Made by a program: the position numbers and the translations under genes. A stretch of DNA of 64,000 nucleotides from Tubiluchus corallicola (taxonomy: Eukaryota; Priapulida; Priapulimorpha; Priapulimorphida; Tubiluchidae), in the NCBI GenBank assembly GCA_030141605.1, contig JAQGDQ010002371.1, positions 752,547 to 816,546 on the forward strand, read 5' to 3'. The notes under the pieces were generated by a model. It was given only the letters and a program-made list of their open reading frames with translations, was not told the DNA's origin and searched no databases. This document shows positions 58,940 to 64,000 of the stretch, one piece after another. Numbering within the stretch: the stretch's first letter is position 1; every line of letters starts with the position of its first letter.

Positions 58940-60399
58940 ATATATATATAAACTTGGGACAAACCCACAAAGCATAATTCTTGCTGTTATTAATCTATAA
59001 GTTACTTTCACAATTTGTATTGAAAAGCATAAGATGTTGTGTCCTTCCGTTGGCAGAACGGTATATTACGCGACCACTCGCGCTGAGCTTTGTCTGTTCT
59101 TGCTGTTTGACACCTCAGCATTGTCTATAGTTGACGTAATGGGCATATGATGATGTCCTCACTGCGAGCAATCTCGCATCATCAACTTCAGCAACAAGAA
59201 ATTGTCAAAATTGTGCATTCGTTCAGTATTTGACAGCGTCGGTGTTTCGGCACTCGCTATTTTTTAACTAAATGACGATTATACAAATCGGGGTAAACGC
59301 GCACCATTATTTATATGATGTTAATTTATCAAAGCGTTAACAAATTATATCATCTAAAAATGTCTGACTTTAAATGAAATGCACTGTATGTTTGCCATTC
59401 TTCGCTCATCCTATATAATAAATAACATTTTGAATTTTCATGCAACACTTCGTGTTTGGGGAGAATTGCATCATTGCAGTACAGATTTAAACGTATGGGT
59501 TTTGCTTACTTTTGCACTGTACGAATACCGAATCCGATTCAAATGCGAAATGCATTTGACTTACATTGTATGTTTTTCATGCAAAATTTGCCTTGTCGTT
59601 GAGTATACAGTAGAACACAATGTATAGCGTTGCCGTAAGAAAAGGTAAATTTCTTATTTAAGTAGCAAAACTGTAGCAAGCGTGGGCTGTGTGATTTTGG
59701 ATAACAAATTTCTAAACTTCAAGCTTGACTAAGGAACCCAGTTATTACACGTAAAGCCCTGGTTCCTTTACTCTAAAATCAGAATAGATAGATTCGTTTT
59801 TCTCATTTTAAAGCTCATTCTACCTCCCTTCTCTCTTCCTGTCTATAAAATGTGCTTGAATCACCTGGGCTGCATTTCGTAATATTACTGTGAGCTTGCT
59901 GTGAAAATTATCGCGCAAATTGCAACATTAATCAATAAGAAGCATCTCCGATCATATAATTATGCTCATGGTAATGAATAAATTGGATTCGCGGCACCAT
60001 TTAACGCATGATTATGAAAACACCGCTGCTTTTTCTGGACAAATTTCGCTTCTGAGTTTTTCAGATAAGACATTTTCTTGGTAACAGTGTCATTTGTCCG
60101 TTTTCAAAAAGTGTGACAAAAACGTGACGAGTCTGCCCACCTATACGTATAGGAAAGAATTATTGTAATTGTCTAATTTACTTTTACTATAATTTCAATA
60201 AGTATGTTTTGATCTGCCGTAGACCTAAATTAAATGGCAGTTCGTGTTTTCGTGAATAATTATATTAGAACTAGAGAAACATTTCATGTTATTGCAATTA
60301 TCCATGTGAATGATTAATTAATCTAACGGAAGGAGGAGAATTTAGGCTAACTTTTTTACTCACATTCATAATACATATTTTGCAAAATACAAATATATG
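58940..60399. other. Intergenic, nothing recognised
   Basis: No coding motif, RNA gene or long repeat seen. Only short frames (up to 82 codons, 59379-59627) without domain features. Confidence 0.4.
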
Positions 60400-60429
60400 T
60401 ACACACTAGTCACAGTGTAGTGCTAGTGT

Positions 60430-61035
60430 TGTAATGTAGTTCTATAACGCATTACTAGCATTGTACAGTATGCTGCAGAATGAGCCTTTTCACAATTCCA
60501 ACGATTGATGATGATCGTGAAAAGGTCAAAGGTTAAGTGTACCAGACAACGCATTTGTGTACACTTGACAATGCCTCGCAACCCCATGCTGTTGTAAAAG
60601 TAATTAAGAAAAGGGACGAATGCTAGCTATAGAACCTTATCTAGTTCATTTTTACTTCACGGGCAGACTAATGCATAATTAAGTAAAGTCCACTTGCTTT
60701 CCCCACATGTCACGTGACGGCTACAGACCTATAGCAACTGCGCGTGCGCACAACGAAACTGCGAAAAGGCTTATTATGCAATACAATGTAGTATTACGTA
60801 CAGTGGCTGTTATAGTTCACTAACGCATTCGGCATTACTAGTCAGTTGTATTACATTGTATAGTATGTTATTGCATTAAACAGGATAATGTGGCACTACT
60901 GTTATAATATATTTCAGTAACGCATTACTAGGCTATTACATTATGCAGTATGCAACTGAATCATCTAGTTTAATATATACTACAATAATTGTTACAGTTC
61001 AGTAACGCGTTACCAGCCTATTGCATTATATTCTT
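60430..61035. repeat. Dispersed/tandem taacgcattactag motif family
   Basis: The motif taacgcattactag with a following attacattatgcagtatg-type stretch recurs at about 60440, 60820, 60915 and 60998, the last three spaced roughly 85-100 bp. Variants read taacgcattcggcattactag and taacgcgttaccag. Strings like AGTAACGCGTTAC occur in terminal parts of some animal MITEs (recollection), so a decayed element cluster is likely. Confidence 0.65.
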
Positions 61036-62034
61036 TGGTTTCACGTGCGCTGAAACAACATGTTATAAATACGTTCTCGGCGTTTCTCTTTTCCTTACGT
61101 ACGCCATCACTTCCCGTTGCATTTTAAGACTGACAAATTGATTTATCATTTTATTGCTTTATTGTGTTACTGAATTACTGAATAATGCATTACTCTCGCT
61201 GCTAGGTCTATAAGTTCGTGAAGCCATTTAATTAATACTCACCACAGTGTAATTATTTTCATTTTGTTGACAGAATAATTAATTTCTATGCGGTTGCTAT
61301 CCAGTTCTCCAAGAAGACTATTACTTTATTGTATTTTCAATGTCAGTTCATCTGAGTGGCTGGTGCTATTTTTCGTAATAGTATGCATACTTGTACATAA
61401 ATATGACTTTTGTAATTTTAAGCTTACAACAGTGTTGCGGGCCTTACAGATGTACGAACCGTGAGGTCACACCAGGCCCGCAGCTTTAAGTGAAATAAAT
61501 AAATCAAAAGAAAAGATTTTTATTGCTTATATGTACCTGCAATCATTGCATTAGCCGCTTATGTTTATTTTTTATGTTTAAGTCTTCTATGTTTTAGTGT
61601 CCGCATATTTGTTTTTTTGTATACTTATAAACATTGTGTATTGCTGAACATTTTAACTGAAATTCCTAAGGCCTCTTATGATATAGTGTAAGTATTTGAC
61701 AATGATAACAAGATAATAAGCAGTGATAGTAAAGGCTAGCTGGCCAGCTTAATTTTTATGCATTTACTAACATAAGAATAAATTGTCTCCTAAAATAAAA
61801 ATGCTGTAGTTGAAAGTTTCAATACTAGGAATACGTGCATGTTAGGGGCTGGTGTGATTTTAAAAATATATGGTTGGTCATTTTTTCGGAAAGCCTGGAA
61901 GAAATAAATTACATCAGTTTACAGTTTTCGAAATTAGCTAAGTTAGTTCATTAAATTCCGCCCTCCAGTAACACAAGTTAAATTGACCATTAAAAAAGTT
62001 ATCAAGTGACAGCTGTGTCAGAGTCCTAGTAACG

Positions 62035-62380
62035 TAGTGGCCCTCCGAAGTCACCTTGATACACCTCTTGTCTTCGTATTTCCCCCAACTGTTTCCATTT
62101 CAAATACAGGGCTTAAATTGAGAGTACGATAAAAAGGTTTCGGGTGAGGATTGCCAAAGATTCCTGTAACAAGTGATTCCTTTAACTTAATGGCTTAGTT
62201 TAACATCTAGCAATACACAACGTTTTTCATTTCATTTAGAGGGGTTAAACTGAAAGTACGATAAAAAAAAGTTTTCGAGTGAGGATTGTAAGACAAGTGA
62301 TTTCTTTAACATAATCGGTTCCCGCTGAGGTCACCTTGATACACTTCGTCTCTTCGAATTTTCCCTAAATTTTCTGCCGA
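62035..62380. repeat. Internally duplicated segment (interleaved motifs)
   Basis: aagtcaccttgatacacctc at about 62049 recurs as aggtcaccttgatacacttc at about 62328, and gagtacgataaaaaggtttc-gggtgaggattg at about 62122 recurs as aagtacgataaaaaaaagtt-ttcgagtgaggattg at about 62253, followed by shared aagtgattcctttaac. It looks like a roughly 130-280 bp duplication later rearranged. Unknown family. Confidence 0.75.
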
Positions 62381-63477
62381 GCCTGATTAAATTTACAGGG
62401 CAAACCTCTTTCCAAATTAAGCTCCACACTCACGCACGTAGTTCACATCTGCCATTTCTCACAACGCACGCGGAATTAGCAAGCGTGCATGGAAAAGTGA
62501 TGTCACCTCTTAAGCAATTAATAATTAAATGAATAAGCTTGAATTTCCCTCACGGGATTCTTAAAAGTGCTTACTCACTTACTTATCATTTGTAAGAGAT
62601 AAGCTTCGCTGCAACTGTTTGCGCTGCGTTTGCATCTCGTGCATGTTACATTCGAGAATATTGTTGCTTCATACTGCTTTGTTGATTAGTTGGCTTCTTA
62701 AATTGGCAAATTGACATTGACATTACTTTGGGTGGTACCTACTGCTGCTAATAATGGTTCACAAATTTTACGTAGCTTTTTTCACGTAAAATTGGACGTG
62801 TAGGCCAAAAATTCATTATTTTTCGTATAACGAGGTCGCCCTTGCGCGTGTAACGTGAATTGCATAATTCCAAAGTGAAAAGCATATCGGGATAAAGTCA
62901 AATTAAAATAATATACATATATTTGTCGAATTATTGTTGCTATCTGGAAAAGTTTCAGATATATTATCTTACATAACGTGTATTGTCTGTAGATTAATTG
63001 AAATGTTTTTAAGATTTTGTTTTAACATTACTGTAACCCGTATTTTCAAAAGTTTTAGTCTAAATTACACCTTCATTGTTGTTTAACTTACTTAAACTGT
63101 ATTGATATAGCAAATATTGTTTTAATTTACATTCTGAAGATGCCAAACGATTGCCGAAATTTTGAAGATATAAATTCCGATTGTATCAATGAATGTAATT
63201 ATATGTAATTAGTCAACATTTTCTACTTTGAACGAACTCACGTACAGGCAAAGAACTCTTTTCTTGTCAAAAATGGATATAACTGGATTTGATAGTCACT
63301 CTTCATATATAGTTAACTGCAGCTTGGGCAGCATGTGCGATAAAATTGAATTTTCGGCAAGAATTAGCGTATAATTGGTTTAGCAATGGTTTCAGTAAAA
63401 GGTGAAGCCGTAATAAGACTAATGGCTTCAGTTGCAGCTGCCATTACAGCAGTCACTGCTCAAATTCATGGCAGTGT

Positions 63478-63672
63478 CTTCAAGCATTGTCCATAGTAAA
63501 GTCAAATTCACGACGGTTGTGTGCTTCAAGCACTGTCCACAGTAGATTCATATTCACAAATAACAAAGGTTGTGTGCTTCAAGCACTGTTCACGGTAAAG
63601 TCATATTCACAAATCACAATGATTGTGTGCTTCAAGCATTGTCCACAGCAGAGTCAAATTCACATTGCTGTG
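63478..63672. repeat. Minisatellite, unit 46-53 bp, about 3.8 copies
   Basis: Units start cttcaagca(t/c)tgtccacag at 63478, 63524, 63577 and 63630 and end attgtgtg. The first unit is 46 bp, the next two 53 bp, the last partial. A 149-codon frame (63487-63936) running through this and the GAT repeat is a product of the repeats, not a gene. Confidence 0.93.
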
Positions 63673-63758
63673 AAAAACGGTGGTCTAGGAAACCTTACAC
63701 TTTTACTGAGCATTTCGCTGTTTGTTGCAATGAAAAAGTCAGATTTATTGTCACTGAG

Positions 63759-63759
<1 letters not shown>

Positions 63760-63820
<61 letters not shown>
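63760..63820. repeat. (GAT)20 trinucleotide repeat
   Basis: Uninterrupted GAT units over 61 bp. Any frame across it gives poly-Asp, poly-Met or, on the minus strand, poly-Ser; none has neighbouring domain sequence. Confidence 0.98.
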
Positions 63821-64000
63821 CCGCAGTTGTTATACTGCTATTGCCACTGCCTTTGCCCCCTACTACTGCTATTGCTCTCACTGTTACTGTTGGTACACCT
63901 CTGCTGGACTGGCAGTCCTGCTGTTTTGAGTCTTAGTGTTTGGTCCTCGTGTGTAATGACCTGAATTTCTATTAGAAAAAATGTAGAAGCAAGCATGTTG

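Noticed and set aside
58706-59011. Frames rich in Tyr-Ile across the AT microsatellite
   Set aside because: Pure product of the (AT)n repeat on both strands.
63487-63936. 149-codon plus-strand open frame ending in poly-Asp
   Set aside because: It runs through a 46-53-bp minisatellite and a (GAT)20 repeat; no domain, and overlapping frames on both strands are equally open.
1-64000. CRISPR arrays, bacterial operons, tRNA or rRNA operons
   Set aside because: Split genes with GT-AG introns and animal protein families show eukaryotic DNA. Repeats lack the direct-repeat/spacer pattern, and I saw no convincing tRNA B box.

Overview
This window is nuclear DNA from a multicellular animal, most likely an invertebrate. 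It is strongly AT-rich. Its genes are split by GT-AG introns of about 100 bp to 2 kb, one gene is a metazoan-type integrin alpha, and the spaces between genes are full of decayed non-LTR retrotransposons, MITE-like elements and simple repeats. I cannot place it in a phylum from sequence alone.

Genes are confined to the left half. On the minus strand, 1-6.6 kb holds the 5' part of an integrin alpha subunit (11 exons, N-terminus to FG-GAP repeat 6; the rest lies beyond the left edge). About 2 kb upstream, also on the minus strand, is a complete six-exon SWEET sugar transporter (8.7-15.7 kb; 232 aa). A transposon-rich interval (16-20.5 kb) follows. Next, on the plus strand, is a ten-exon TPR protein (21.8-28.9 kb) that I identify as the ACL4-type assembly chaperone of ribosomal protein L4; its terminal exon is uncertain. 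Convergent with it is an 864-aa leucine-rich-repeat transmembrane receptor whose coding sequence is essentially one exon (30.6-33.2 kb, minus), with a polyproline stretch and a PDZ-type C-terminus.

From 33.3 to 64 kb I find no convincing protein-coding gene. This part holds diverged tandem repeats (37.2-38.1, 60.4-61.1, 62.0-62.4, 63.5-63.7 kb), a mirror-ordered pentanucleotide array (54.0 kb), a decayed reverse transcriptase (54.6-55.5 kb, minus), a recent 441-bp duplication (56.8/57.7 kb) and an 824-bp element bounded by perfect 29-bp inverted repeats (58.1-58.9 kb).

The four genes do not form an evident pathway: adhesion receptor, sugar transporter, ribosome-assembly chaperone and LRR receptor. 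The most instructive structures are the nested transposon insertion at 16.6-19.2 kb (a LINE with a 7-bp target duplication inside a MITE whose sister copy lies just downstream with its own 5-bp target duplication), the layered pentamer array, and the inverted-repeat element. I did not find a clearly novel biological system; the unusual points are listed with their limits.
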